From contig NZ_FOKB01000007.1 in assembly GCF_900111895.1 (NCBI RefSeq), forward strand, positions 186,001 to 250,000: DNA of 64,000 bases, in the 5' to 3' direction. Positions 7,602-16,581 of the stretch are shown one piece after another. The position numbers were made by a program, and so were the translations under genes. Position 1 is the first letter of the stretch, and each line of letters starts with the position of its first letter. The notes beneath the pieces were generated by a model. The model searched no databases, was not told the origin of the DNA, and saw nothing but the letters and a program-made list of their open reading frames with translations. The DNA comes from Pseudomonas simiae. Lineage in GTDB: Bacteria > Pseudomonadota > Gammaproteobacteria > Pseudomonadales > Pseudomonadaceae.

Positions 7602-9074
7602 TTAGCGGAATGGCGGCTCGTCGAAGCTGCGCAGTTTGCGCGAGTGCAGCGAGTTGAGTTCGGTGCGCAGCAAATCCACCGCCTCGATGCCGATCTTCAA
7701 GTGCTGGCTCACCGCGCGCTCATAGAAGGCGTTGGCTGAACCTGGCAGCTTGATTTCGCTGTGCAGCGGCTTGTCCGATACGCACAGCAAAGTGCCGTAT
7801 GGCACCCGCAGGCGATAACCCTGGGCGGCGATGGTGCCACTTTCCATGTCCACGGCCACGGCGCGGGACAGGTTGATCAGCGGCCGTTCCTGAGCCCAGC
7901 GCAGTTCCCAGTTGCGGTCGTCGTAGGTCAGCACGGTGCCGGTGCGCAGGCGTTTTTTCAGCTCTTCACCCTTTTCGCCGGTGACGTTGGCCGCCGCTTG
8001 CTGCAAGGCCATCTGTACTTCGGCCAGGGCCGGGATCGGGATGTTCGGCGGCACTACGCGGTCGAGAATCCCGTCGCGGCGCATGTAAGCGTGGGCCAGC
8101 ACGTAATCGCCAATGGTCTGGGATTGGCGCAAGCCGCCGCAGTGGCCGATCATCAGCCAGCAATGTGGGCGCAGCACAGCCAGGTGGTCGGTGATGTTCT
8201 TCGCGTTGGAAGGGCCAACGCCAATGTTCACCAGGGTCACGCCGTGGCCGTCGGCCGCCTGCAGGTGGTAGGCCGGCATCTGGTAGCGGTGCCACACCAC
8301 GCCTGCGGCAATGGCGGAGGCTTCGCCGTGGTCCATGCTCTTGTCGATCACCACGTTGCCCGGCAACACCATGCGGATAAAACGCGGATCGCTGCGCAGT
8401 TGCTCCAGACCATGCAGGATGAACTGGTCGACATAACGGTGGTAGTTGGTCAGCAGGATCCACGGCTGCACATGGCGCCAGTCGCTGCCGGTGTAGTGCA
8501 CCAGGCGGCGCAGGGAAAAGTCCACGCGTGCCGCATCGAACAGCGCCAGAGGGAGCGGATCGGTGTTTTCCCAGTCATACAGGCCATCGGCGATGCCATC
8601 GGTGGCGGCCGACAGGTCGGTGCTCGGGAATACGCGAGCCAGGGTGGCCGCGGTCACGCCGGAGCCAGCCAGTTCATCGCCCTGCTCCACCACGTAGGGA
8701 TACGGGATATTCTGCTGGCTGACACCGACTTCCACCGTCACGGTGAAGTCGTGCATCAGCGGCACCAGTTGCTCCAGCAGGTATTTACGGAACGCCGCAG
8801 GATGGGTGACGGTAACGCTGTAGGTCCCCGGCAGCTGAACCTTGGCATACGCCCGGGTGGTCTGTGGGACTTCGCCGTGGCAGTGGTAGGTCAGGCGCAG
8901 TTCCGGATAGCGAAACAGCGCACGTTGTTCGGCGTCGGGCTCGACGCGGTCCTTGAGGTATTGCTTGAGGGCCTGATTGAGCGCACCGGTGGCACGCTCA
9001 TGCAGGGCCGCCAGCCGATCCACGGCTTCTTCGGCGGTTTGAACGACAACAAAAGCTTCGGTCACGGTAAGCAT
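7602..9074 (-). CDS. amn: AMP nucleosidase
   Basis: Cytoplasmic enzyme of 490 residues that hydrolyses AMP to adenine and ribose 5-phosphate and so controls the adenylate pool. The N-terminal regulatory domain (about 1-190) is specific to Amn. The C-terminal phosphorylase-like domain contains VTLVNIGVGPSNAKN and MIGHCGGLR (phosphate/ribose binding) and VAVDMESGTIAAQGYR (the Met-Glu pair that contacts ribose). The length equals characterised Amn (about 484-500). It is monocistronic; the next gene upstream on the same strand begins past a REP. In P. aeruginosa the homologue sits at the same place relative to ladS. Confidence 0.95.
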   Translation of the reverse strand: MLTVTEAFVVVQTAEEAVDRLAALHERATGALNQALKQYLKDRVEPDAEQRALFRYPELRLTYHCHGEVPQTTRAYAKVQLPGTYSVTVTHPAAFRKYLLEQLVPLMHDFTVTVEVGVSQQNIPYPYVVEQGDELAGSGVTAATLARVFPSTDLSAATDGIADGLYDWENTDPLPLALFDAARVDFSLRRLVHYTGSDWRHVQPWILLTNYHRYVDQFILHGLEQLRSDPRFIRMVLPGNVVIDKSMDHGEASAIAAGVVWHRYQMPAYHLQAADGHGVTLVNIGVGPSNAKNITDHLAVLRPHCWLMIGHCGGLRQSQTIGDYVLAHAYMRRDGILDRVVPPNIPIPALAEVQMALQQAAANVTGEKGEELKKRLRTGTVLTYDDRNWELRWAQERPLINLSRAVAVDMESGTIAAQGYRLRVPYGTLLCVSDKPLHSEIKLPGSANAFYERAVSQHLKIGIEAVDLLRTELNSLHSRKLRSFDEPPFR

Positions 9075-9132
9075 CCTGTGTTCTGACGTGCAGGCCTTTA
9101 TCTTGCCCTTATCTCAGCTGGAATGCGATCAA

Positions 9133-9178
9133 TGTGGGAGCCGGGCTTGCCCGCGAGGGCGGTGGGTCAGCTCCCATA
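9133..9178. repeat. Degenerate REP element
   Basis: GTGGGAGCCGGGCTTGCCCGCGAGGGCGG is followed after a few bases by CTCCCAT. It looks like one arm plus the end of another, with the middle lost. It lies between the amn start and the stop of the acyl-CoA dehydrogenase gene. Confidence 0.7.
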
Positions 9179-9194
9179 TTTGGACCGTGCTCAG

Positions 9195-10847
9195 TCAGAG
9201 GGATTGCGGGGTTGAGCGAGCCACAATGGCCTCCACCGCCACACCGCGCGGCAAGGTGCCATACACCCGACCGGACGATTCGCCCAATCGACTGGCGATA
9301 AACCCATCGCTGACCGCCGCATTGCCGGCTTCCAGTAACAGCTTGGCCTGCAACGCCACTGCGATATCTTCGGTGAGTTGCCGAGCGCGGTACTGGATAT
9401 CCTGGGTGTCCATGAACGCCGTTTTCAGCTGCTCGATATGCCGCGCCAGCAACCGGTCGCCATGCCCATCACCCAACTCGACAAACAACGCTTCCAGTAC
9501 GCCGGGTTCTTTCGACAATGCGCGCAGCACGTCCAGGCATTGCACGTTGCCGGAACCTTCCCACGTCGAATTCACCGGTGCCTCACGGTACAGGCGCGGC
9601 AGGATGCTGTCCTCGACATACCCGGCACCGCCCATGCACTCGGCGGCTTCGTTGATCATGGCCGGGGCACGCTTGCAGATCCAATACTTGCCCACCGCCG
9701 TCACCAGCCGGGCGAACTTGGCTTCCTGCTCATCCCCCAAATGGTCCAGCGCCCGGCCCATGCGCAGGCTCAAGGCCAGAGCGGACTCGCTTTCCAGCGC
9801 CAGGTCCGCCAACACATTTTGCATCAAGGGCTGTTCGCTGAGTACACGGCCGCCCACCGAACGATGGGCACAATGATGGCTGGCCTGGGTCAGCGCCTGG
9901 CGCATCAACGCGCTGGAGCCGACCATGCAATCGAAGCGGGTCATGGCGACCATCTCGATAATGGTCGCCACGCCACGACCTTCTTCGCCAATCATCCAGG
10001 CCAGGGCACCACGGAACTCCACCTCGCTGGAGGCGTTGGAGCAGTTGCCGAGCTTGTTTTTCAGGCGCTGGATGTAGAACTCGTTGCGCGTGTCATCCGG
10101 GCGGTGCCGGGGCAGCAGGAAACAGCTCAGGCCCTTGTCGGTTTGCGCCAGCGTCAGGAAGGCATCGCACATCGGTGCCGAGCAGAACCACTTGTGGCCC
10201 ACCAGTTCATAGGCTTGCCCCGGCCCACCGGCGCTCACGGGGTAAGCGCGGGTGGTGTTGGCGCGCACGTCGGTGCCGCCCTGCTTCTCGGTCATGGCCA
10301 TGCCGAGCGTGGCGCCAGCCTTGTGGGCGATGCCGACATTGCGCGGGTCGTATTGGGTAGTGAGGATTTTCGGCAGCCAGGTCTCGGCCAGATCAGGTTG
10401 CAGGCGCAGGGCCGGTACGCAGGCGAACGTCATGGTCAGCGGGCAGCCGGTGCCGGCTTCGGCCTGGCTGTGCAGGTAGGTCATGGCGGCGCGGGCCACA
10501 TGGGCGCCGGACTGCGGATGCGCCCAAGGCAGCGAAGGCAAACCGTGTTCGACGGCCGTGCGCATCAATTCGTGGTAAGCCGGGTGAAACTCCACCAGGT
10601 CGATGCGATGACCATAACGATCATGGCTGCTGAACACCGGTTTGTTTTGATTCGCCAGGAACCCGGCTTCCATCAGCGGCCCGCCGGCCAGCGCACCATA
10701 GGCATCGATGCGCGCTTGCGCCCAGCCGGCACCAAAGCGGCGCGACCATTCCTGCAGGGGCACATCGATACGGTACAGGTTGGTGCCGTCCAGGGACGGT
10801 GGCTGGTTGGTGACGTCGTGGGTTTCGGCAAACTGATGCAGGTTCAT
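9195..10847 (-). CDS. aidB: AidB-like acyl-CoA dehydrogenase
   Basis: FAD-dependent acyl-CoA dehydrogenase-fold protein of 550 residues, close in length to E. coli AidB (541) and longer than ordinary acyl-CoA dehydrogenases (about 380). It has the AidB-type N-terminal extension (NQPPSLDGTNLYRIDVPLQ), the middle beta-domain with AMTEKQGGTDVRANTT and GHKWFCSAPMCDAFL, and the C-terminal helical domain with ECMGGAGYVEDSILPRLYREAPVN. E. coli AidB is induced by alkylation stress and binds DNA, and its substrate is unclear. Whether this one has the same role cannot be read from sequence. AGGAGG about 7 nt upstream gives a strong start. The only alkylation-repair gene seen in the window is mpg, 33 kb away. 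Confidence 0.85.
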   Translation of the reverse strand: MNLHQFAETHDVTNQPPSLDGTNLYRIDVPLQEWSRRFGAGWAQARIDAYGALAGGPLMEAGFLANQNKPVFSSHDRYGHRIDLVEFHPAYHELMRTAVEHGLPSLPWAHPQSGAHVARAAMTYLHSQAEAGTGCPLTMTFACVPALRLQPDLAETWLPKILTTQYDPRNVGIAHKAGATLGMAMTEKQGGTDVRANTTRAYPVSAGGPGQAYELVGHKWFCSAPMCDAFLTLAQTDKGLSCFLLPRHRPDDTRNEFYIQRLKNKLGNCSNASSEVEFRGALAWMIGEEGRGVATIIEMVAMTRFDCMVGSSALMRQALTQASHHCAHRSVGGRVLSEQPLMQNVLADLALESESALALSLRMGRALDHLGDEQEAKFARLVTAVGKYWICKRAPAMINEAAECMGGAGYVEDSILPRLYREAPVNSTWEGSGNVQCLDVLRALSKEPGVLEALFVELGDGHGDRLLARHIEQLKTAFMDTQDIQYRARQLTEDIAVALQAKLLLEAGNAAVSDGFIASRLGESSGRVYGTLPRGVAVEAIVARSTPQSL

Positions 10848-10947
10848 GACGGGCCTCCTGGAAAAAGGCCCATTTCGATCGAAGCTCGCTCCTGCACGGT
10901 GCCCGTCGATTGAGGCCGGTTTTTTCAGTTAAGCACTGCTACGACGC

Positions 10948-13338
10948 TTAAAAAAGTGGCATACCCGCCGAATACGCGGCGCTTTCACCCTCTGCCGGAC
11001 ACAACAACCGACGCTCCAACACCGCCTGCAAGGCCTCGAAACGCACAGGTTTGACCAAGTGCTCAGAGACGCCGATGCCATGACAGCGCTCTCGCTCCGA
11101 CACATTCAGCGACGTACTCAGGGCGATTACCGGCAACTCGCCGCAGCCCGGCAGTGCACGGATCTGACAGCACAACGAAAACCCCCCTTCGGGAATATCC
11201 AACAGTACGGCGTCGAAATCCCCCGCTTGCAAAGCCGCCAACGCGTTCGGGCCCGTGTCCACGGTTTTTACCCGGTAACCGAGCTTGAGCAGCATGCCGC
11301 GCACGACCAATTGGCCGACGCTGTTGTCATCCACCAACAACACCGAACACTCCTGCGGCGCGCGTTGCCGATCCGGCGCTGGCTTGGAGTCTGACGCTAC
11401 CGGGCTGACTTCCAGTTCCAGCTGAAAGCGACTGCCTTTGCGCGGCTCGGAATGATGGGTGAGACGCCCGCCCAGCAACTCGATCAGTTGCCGACAGATC
11501 GCCAAGCCGATACCCAGGCCGCCATACTCGCGGGTGGAGGAGCCATCCAGCTGGAAGAAACGCTGGTACAGGGTCGCCTCGTCGAGGAAAGCAAAGCCGA
11601 TACCGGTGTCGGTAACGATAAAGCTCAAACGCAGACCGCCGTCACTCTGGGGCACACCCACCACACGCAGGCGCACCGAGCCTTCGTGGGTAAATTTGAA
11701 GGCGTTGTCCAGCAGGCAATCCAGGCTCTGCAGCAGTTTGTCGGCGTCACCCAGTACGCGGTCCGGCAACTCGTCCGCCACGTCGATGGAAAACGCCAGG
11801 CCTTTACTCTGGGCGTTGGCGGTGAATTGCTGGCGCAAGGTGTCGAGCGTACCGCGCAGGCTGAATACCTGGGGCTGGGCACTCAGGCGACCAGCCTGCA
11901 GCTCGGTGAGGGTGAGGATGCCGTTGACCATGCGCATCATGTCCCGCGCCGAACCGGCGGCGGTTTGATGGTATTGCGCCAGGTCCGCATCCAGGGGCAC
12001 GGTCTGCATCAGTTCGAGGGAGCCGATCACGCCGTTCATGGGCGTTCGCAGTTCGTGGGTCAGGGTGGCGAGGAATTCATCCTTGAGCCGATTACTGCGG
12101 GCCAACTGCTGGTTGAGCACTTCGAGTTTCTGGCTGGCATCGAAGAGGATCTGCGCCTGTTGCTCGCGCATGGAATTGATGCGGTCGGCCAGAGCCAGGG
12201 ACAGCAACGCCACTTCAATCGCCGAGCCGATCTGGCTGGCGTACATGGTCAGGAATACGTTGGGCAAGTAACCCAGCACCATCAACGTATTCACCACCCC
12301 GCCCAACAGGAACGCCGACCAGGCGATGATGAAATAGCGCGCCACCCGCTGCCCGCAGTACCAGGCCTTAATGGCGGCGACGAAGATGGTCACGGTAAAC
12401 ACCAGCGCCAAGCCGGTAGCCAGGCGCAGCGCCAGGGCGTAGCTGGTCATCAATGACAACAGCATCACCACACCGCCACAGGCCACCAGCGCCAGCAGCA
12501 GCCGGTTGATCCAGCGACTGTGCTGGGCCGTGTGCAAAAAGCTGCGCGCAAACAGGCTGCCAAACAACGCCGCCGAGCCAATCAGAAACGGCGTCGCGGC
12601 ATTCGCCCACCAGGGGTTGTTCGGCCAGAAATACTCCACCGCCGCGCCGTTGACCGACAGCTGATACATGCCAAACGAGGCGATATAGAAGATGTAATAG
12701 AGGTAGCTGGTGTCGCGCACGCTGAGGTAGATGAACAAGTTGTAGACCAGCATCCCCAGCAGCACGCCATAGATCAGGCCCAGCACATACAGGCGCAGCG
12801 GCTGTTGCTCCAGGTAGGCGGTGCTGGACCAGAGCGTCAACGGCGCCTGGATCGAGCCTTCACTTTGCAGGCGCAGGTAGACGGTCTTGGCCTCGCCCGG
12901 CGCGAAGTCGACCTTGAACAGGTAGTTGTTCTGGCGGATCTCACGCGCGGAAAACGGCAGCGCATCGCCCGTGCGCCCCGCCAGGCGATAGGTGCCGCTG
13001 CTGTCCGGCAAGTACAGGTCAAGATGGTCGAGCGGCGGGTAGGCCAGCTCCAGCAACCAGGTGCGCTGCGCTTCGGCCTGAGTCGGCAGGTAGTGCAAAT
13101 TGACCTTGAGCCAGAACACCGAGCGCGAGTAGCCGGCATTCAGGGTGTCTTTATCGTGGGGTTTGAACTGCGGGGTGGCGGAAGGCGCACTGACGTCCGC
13201 GATGGTGAGGGCATCGGTCGGGTCTTCGAGCACTTGAATGGCTCGGCCCAACGGCAGGCTTCGCGTGTCCTGGTTGAACTCGATGGCGTTGGCGAACAGC
13301 GGCAGCCCGCTCAACAAAAAAATCAGCAAATAGCGCAT
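10948..13338 (-). CDS. ladS: LadS hybrid sensor histidine kinase (7TMR-DISM type)
   Basis: Inner-membrane hybrid kinase of 796 residues that in P. aeruginosa feeds the GacS/GacA-RsmY/Z cascade controlling the switch from motile to biofilm life. Order: signal peptide 1-18; periplasmic 7TMR-DISMED2 domain about 25-160; seven membrane helices about 181-385; short coiled coil 385-420; HisKA with phospho-His428 in FLATLTHELRTP; HATPase with N545, DTGIGF 577-582 and GLGIGL 607-612; receiver 664-780 with acidic pair D670/D671, phosphoacceptor D714 and K763. The receiver is odd: D714 is followed by IPEGGF, so the usual MPxMDG loop is shortened. Length and position next to thiD match P. aeruginosa LadS (795). 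No Hpt domain is present, as expected. Confidence 0.9.
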   Translation of the reverse strand: MRYLLIFLLSGLPLFANAIEFNQDTRSLPLGRAIQVLEDPTDALTIADVSAPSATPQFKPHDKDTLNAGYSRSVFWLKVNLHYLPTQAEAQRTWLLELAYPPLDHLDLYLPDSSGTYRLAGRTGDALPFSAREIRQNNYLFKVDFAPGEAKTVYLRLQSEGSIQAPLTLWSSTAYLEQQPLRLYVLGLIYGVLLGMLVYNLFIYLSVRDTSYLYYIFYIASFGMYQLSVNGAAVEYFWPNNPWWANAATPFLIGSAALFGSLFARSFLHTAQHSRWINRLLLALVACGGVVMLLSLMTSYALALRLATGLALVFTVTIFVAAIKAWYCGQRVARYFIIAWSAFLLGGVVNTLMVLGYLPNVFLTMYASQIGSAIEVALLSLALADRINSMREQQAQILFDASQKLEVLNQQLARSNRLKDEFLATLTHELRTPMNGVIGSLELMQTVPLDADLAQYHQTAAGSARDMMRMVNGILTLTELQAGRLSAQPQVFSLRGTLDTLRQQFTANAQSKGLAFSIDVADELPDRVLGDADKLLQSLDCLLDNAFKFTHEGSVRLRVVGVPQSDGGLRLSFIVTDTGIGFAFLDEATLYQRFFQLDGSSTREYGGLGIGLAICRQLIELLGGRLTHHSEPRKGSRFQLELEVSPVASDSKPAPDRQRAPQECSVLLVDDNSVGQLVVRGMLLKLGYRVKTVDTGPNALAALQAGDFDAVLLDIPEGGFSLCCQIRALPGCGELPVIALSTSLNVSERERCHGIGVSEHLVKPVRFEALQAVLERRLLCPAEGESAAYSAGMPLF

Positions 13339-13542
13339 AGAGCCCCAGCGTGGCCTGTCCGGTCATGTCAAAAAAGCCCCCCATTCCTTTTGAGAAGACG
13401 TACACCGGCAATACAGTCAGTAGTTTGGATCCACTCTAGCATAGCTGCCAAAGGCCACTAGACACCATTGAAATAATTTTTTGAAAGGCTCTAGATCGAT
13501 GCTTTCAGCGATTTTTGTCGTCTAAAAAACCGCCAAAAAAGC

Positions 13543-13556
13543 GTCACTGCAGTGAC
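13543..13556. promoter_or_regulatory. Perfect 14-bp palindrome between ladS and thiD
   Basis: GTCACTGCAGTGAC is self-complementary over its whole length and lies 60 bp before the thiD start and 205 bp before the ladS start, inside an A/T-rich stretch. It could be an operator for a dimeric regulator. I do not recognise the factor. Confidence 0.4.
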
Positions 13557-13615
13557 AAAATTCAGCCATCGCCAGACGGCCCCGCCAAAAGCGTTTGGTG
13601 GTAAGCTCGCGCACC

Positions 13616-14413
13616 ATGAATATCTACAGCTCTCGTCCCGTTGTCCTCTGTCTCTCCGGCCATGACCCCAGTGGTGGCGCCGGCTTGCAGGCAGATATCG
13701 AAGCCCTGCTCGCCCAGGGTTGCCATGCGGCTCCGACCGTTACCGCCTTGACCGTGCAAAACACCGTCAACGTCAGTGATTTCCGCGTGCTCGACCGCGA
13801 GTGGGTACTGGCCCAGGCGAATGCTGTACTCGGCGATTCCGAGGTGGCGGCGGTCAAGCTGGGCATGCTCGGTTCCACCGCGATGGTCGACACCGTGGTC
13901 GAACTGCTGCAGGCGCATCCGCACCTGCCCGTGGTGTGCGACCCGGTGCTGCGCGCCGGCGGCGGCGGCAGCCTGGGCAAGGACGACGTCGGTTATGCGA
14001 TGCGCGAGCGGTTGCTGCCGCTGTCGCTGATCGCCACGCCGAACCTGCCGGAAGCGCGCATCCTTGCGGAGCTGCCTGAAGGCACGGCGGACGAATGCGC
14101 CGAGAAGCTGCTGCCGTACATCAAGCACCTGCTGATCACCGGCGGCCATGGCGACGAGCACGAAGTGCACAACCGCCTCTACAGCCGCGATGGCACGCGC
14201 CAGACCTTTACCTGCCAGCGCCTGCCCGGCAGCTATCACGGTTCGGGCTGTACGTTGGCCAGCGCGTTGTCCGGTCGGATTGCCCAGGGCGAAGGCTTGG
14301 TCAGCGCCGTGCAATCGGCCCTCAACTACACTTGGCGCACCCTGCGTGATGCCGAACAACTTGGCCAGGGCCAGTTTGTACCACGCCGGTTGCCGCTGGA
14401 TTTCTGCTCGTAA
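13616..14413 (+). CDS. thiD: Hydroxymethylpyrimidine kinase / HMP-phosphate kinase
   Basis: A protein of 265 residues that phosphorylates 4-amino-5-hydroxymethyl-2-methylpyrimidine twice to give HMP-PP for thiamine synthesis. Ribokinase-like fold: SGHDPSGGAGLQADI near the start (substrate-binding), HLLITGGHG near 170, and the anion-hole/catalytic motif LPGSYHGSGCTLASAL (about 205-220). The ATG at 13616 begins MNIYSSRPVVLCLSG; its ribosome-binding site is weak. thiE follows after 18 bp, so ThiD supplies HMP-PP directly to the enzyme encoded next. No TPP riboswitch was recognised upstream. Confidence 0.95.
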   Translation: MNIYSSRPVVLCLSGHDPSGGAGLQADIEALLAQGCHAAPTVTALTVQNTVNVSDFRVLDREWVLAQANAVLGDSEVAAVKLGMLGSTAMVDTVVELLQAHPHLPVVCDPVLRAGGGGSLGKDDVGYAMRERLLPLSLIATPNLPEARILAELPEGTADECAEKLLPYIKHLLITGGHGDEHEVHNRLYSRDGTRQTFTCQRLPGSYHGSGCTLASALSGRIAQGEGLVSAVQSALNYTWRTLRDAEQLGQGQFVPRRLPLDFCS

Positions 14414-14431
14414 GACTAAGAGGCCTGCCCG

Positions 14432-15055
14432 ATGAAACTACGTGGCCTTTACGCCATTACCGACAGCCAACTGCTGGCCGGGAAATTCCTCGCCTACGTC
14501 GAAGCCGCGTTGGACGGTGGCGTGACCCTGCTGCAGTACCGCGACAAAAGCAGCGACGAAGCCCGGCGCCTGCGTGAAGCGGAAAAGCTGCGGGAGCTGT
14601 GCTCGCGCTATAAGACCCAACTGATCATCAACGACGACGCTGAACTGGCCGCGCGCCTCGGCGTCGGCGTGCACCTGGGCCAGACCGACGGCCCGCTGAC
14701 CCCGGCCCGGGCCCTGCTCGGCTCCAAGGCGATCATCGGTTCCACCTGCCACAGCCAGATCGAACTGGCCGAGCAGGCGGCCAAGGAAGGCGCCAGTTAT
14801 GTCGCCTTCGGCCGCTTCTTCAATTCCAACACCAAGCCTGGCGCGCCTGCCGCGACCGTGGAGATGCTGGCCCAGGCCCGCACACGTTTGCAGCTGCCAA
14901 TCTGCGTGATCGGTGGCATCACCCTGGAGAACGCCGAGCCCTTGGTGGCCCATGGCGCCGACCTGCTGGCGGTGGTGCACGGCCTGTTTGGCGCCGACAG
15001 CACCCAGGAAGTCACGCGCCGCGCCCGTGCGTTCAACGCCCTTCTTAAGATTTGA
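14432..15055 (+). CDS. thiE: Thiamine-phosphate synthase
   Basis: TIM-barrel enzyme of 207 residues joining HMP-PP and thiazole phosphate to form thiamine phosphate. Visible motifs are LLQYRDKSSDEARR (pyrophosphate-binding), LIINDDAELAARLGVGVHLGQTD (Mg2+ and substrate loop), and CVIGGITLENAEPLVAHGADLLAVVHGLF at the C-terminus. The length is typical (about 210). AAGAGG precedes the ATG by 8 nt. It sits between thiD and hemL, with gaps of 18 and 17 bp, consistent with one transcript that ends at the hairpin after hemL. Confidence 0.95.
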   Translation: MKLRGLYAITDSQLLAGKFLAYVEAALDGGVTLLQYRDKSSDEARRLREAEKLRELCSRYKTQLIINDDAELAARLGVGVHLGQTDGPLTPARALLGSKAIIGSTCHSQIELAEQAAKEGASYVAFGRFFNSNTKPGAPAATVEMLAQARTRLQLPICVIGGITLENAEPLVAHGADLLAVVHGLFGADSTQEVTRRARAFNALLKI

Positions 15056-15072
15056 TTTCAGAGAGCCCGATC

Positions 15073-16356
15073 ATGTCCCGTTCCGAAACGCTGTTTGCCA
15101 ATGCCCAGAAACACATCCCCGGCGGTGTGAACTCCCCCGTGCGTGCGTTCAAGAGCGTGGGCGGCACGCCGCTGTTCTTCAAGCACGCCGAAGGCGCCTA
15201 CGTCACCGACGAAGATGACAAACGCTACGTGGACTATGTCGGTTCCTGGGGCCCGATGATCCTCGGCCACAGCCACCCGGACGTGCTGGATGCGGTGCGC
15301 AAGCAGCTGGAACACGGCCTGTCCTACGGCGCGCCGACCGCCATGGAAACCGAGATGGCCGACCTGGTCTGCTCGATCGTACCGTCGATGGAAATGGTGC
15401 GCATGGTCAGTTCCGGCACCGAAGCCACCATGAGCGCGATCCGCCTGGCCCGTGGTTTCACCGGCCGCGACAGCATCATCAAGTTTGAAGGCTGCTACCA
15501 CGGTCACTCCGATAGCCTGCTGGTGAAAGCCGGTTCCGGCCTGCTGACCCAAGGCGTGCCAAGCTCCGCCGGTGTGCCGGCGGCATTCGCCAAACACACG
15601 CTGACCCTGCCGTTCAACGACATCGCCGCCGTCGAGCAGATGCTCAATGAAGTGGGCAAGGACGTGGCGTGCATCATCGTCGAGCCGGTGGCCGGCAACA
15701 TGAACTGCGTACCACCGGCACCAGGCTTCCTCGAAGGCCTGCGCGCGCAGTGCGACAAACACGGCGTGGTGCTGATTTTCGACGAAGTGATGACCGGTTT
15801 CCGCGTCGCGCTCGGCGGCGCCCAGGCTCACTATGGTGTCACGCCGGACCTGAGCACTTTCGGCAAGATCATCGGCGGCGGCATGCCGGTGGGCTGCTTC
15901 GGCGGCAAGCGCGAAATCATGCAACACATCGCGCCGTTGGGCCCGGTGTACCAGGCGGGCACCTTGTCGGGTAACCCGCTGGCCATGGCCGCCGGCCTGA
16001 CCACCCTGCGCCTGATCAGCCGCCCGGGCTTCCACGCCGAGCTGACCGACTACACCACGCGCCTGCTGGACGGCCTGCAACAGCGCGCCGATGCCGCCGG
16101 CATCCCCTTTGTTACCACCCAGGCGGGCGGGATGTTCGGCCTGTATTTCAGCGGTGCCGACGACATCGTGACGTTTGATGACGTAATGGGCAGCGACGCC
16201 GATTTGTTCAAGCGTTTCTTCCACTTGATGCTGGAAGGCGGTGTGTACCTGGCGCCAAGCGCTTTCGAAGCCGGCTTCACCTCGATCGCCCATGGCGAAG
16301 CCGAGCTGAAGTTGACCCTCGATGCCGCCGAACGCGCCTTTGCTGCACTGAAATAA
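15073..16356 (+). CDS. hemL: Glutamate-1-semialdehyde 2,1-aminomutase
   Basis: PLP enzyme of 427 residues that moves the amino group of glutamate-1-semialdehyde to make 5-aminolevulinate, the C5 route to heme. Signatures are RSETLFANAQKHIPGGVNSPVRAF, the substrate-gating loop MVSSGTEATMSAIRLARG, the PLP-binding Asp in LIFDEVMTGFRV (about 243-254), and the Schiff-base Lys in FGKIIGGGMPVG (about 266). The ATG at 15073 fits other HemL proteins; seven upstream in-frame residues are not conserved. It is the third gene of the thiD-thiE-hemL run and is followed by a terminator-like hairpin. Confidence 0.97.
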   Translation: MSRSETLFANAQKHIPGGVNSPVRAFKSVGGTPLFFKHAEGAYVTDEDDKRYVDYVGSWGPMILGHSHPDVLDAVRKQLEHGLSYGAPTAMETEMADLVCSIVPSMEMVRMVSSGTEATMSAIRLARGFTGRDSIIKFEGCYHGHSDSLLVKAGSGLLTQGVPSSAGVPAAFAKHTLTLPFNDIAAVEQMLNEVGKDVACIIVEPVAGNMNCVPPAPGFLEGLRAQCDKHGVVLIFDEVMTGFRVALGGAQAHYGVTPDLSTFGKIIGGGMPVGCFGGKREIMQHIAPLGPVYQAGTLSGNPLAMAAGLTTLRLISRPGFHAELTDYTTRLLDGLQQRADAAGIPFVTTQAGGMFGLYFSGADDIVTFDDVMGSDADLFKRFFHLMLEGGVYLAPSAFEAGFTSIAHGEAELKLTLDAAERAFAALK

Positions 16357-16366
16357 TTGGCCGAAA

Positions 16367-16398
16367 AAATCAGGCACCGCGCAAACGGTGTCTGATTT
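16367..16398 (+). terminator. Hairpin terminator after thiD-thiE-hemL
   Basis: A 13-bp stem (AAATCAGGCACCG with CGGTGTCTGATTT, one G-T pair) and a 6-nt loop begin 11 bp past the hemL stop. The following T-tract is broken (GCTACTTTGCTT). Confidence 0.65.
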
Positions 16399-16581
16399 GC
16401 TACTTTGCTTACAGAGATTTCCGCGTTTTTTAGAGAAATCACCTGCAATCCGGCAGATAACTTGCCCAAGCAGCAGAAAAACGAGTAAAGACTTTGTAAG
16501 CAGAGGCCTGCTTATTTCATAATGCGCGCTTATTGGATCCCCCGAGGATCCGCGCGCCCCGTCAGAGGTAAGTCGATTCCC

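Noticed and set aside
13400..13615. TPP riboswitch upstream of thiD
   Set aside because: The conserved THI-box core (CTGAGA and related loops) is not visible in the leader.
16535..16551. Two BamHI sites (GGATCC-CCCGA-GGATCC) that might suggest a cloning scar
   Set aside because: The surrounding sequence is continuous native leader of the Sel1-repeat gene with no vector or marker sequence. A natural short inverted repeat is more likely.
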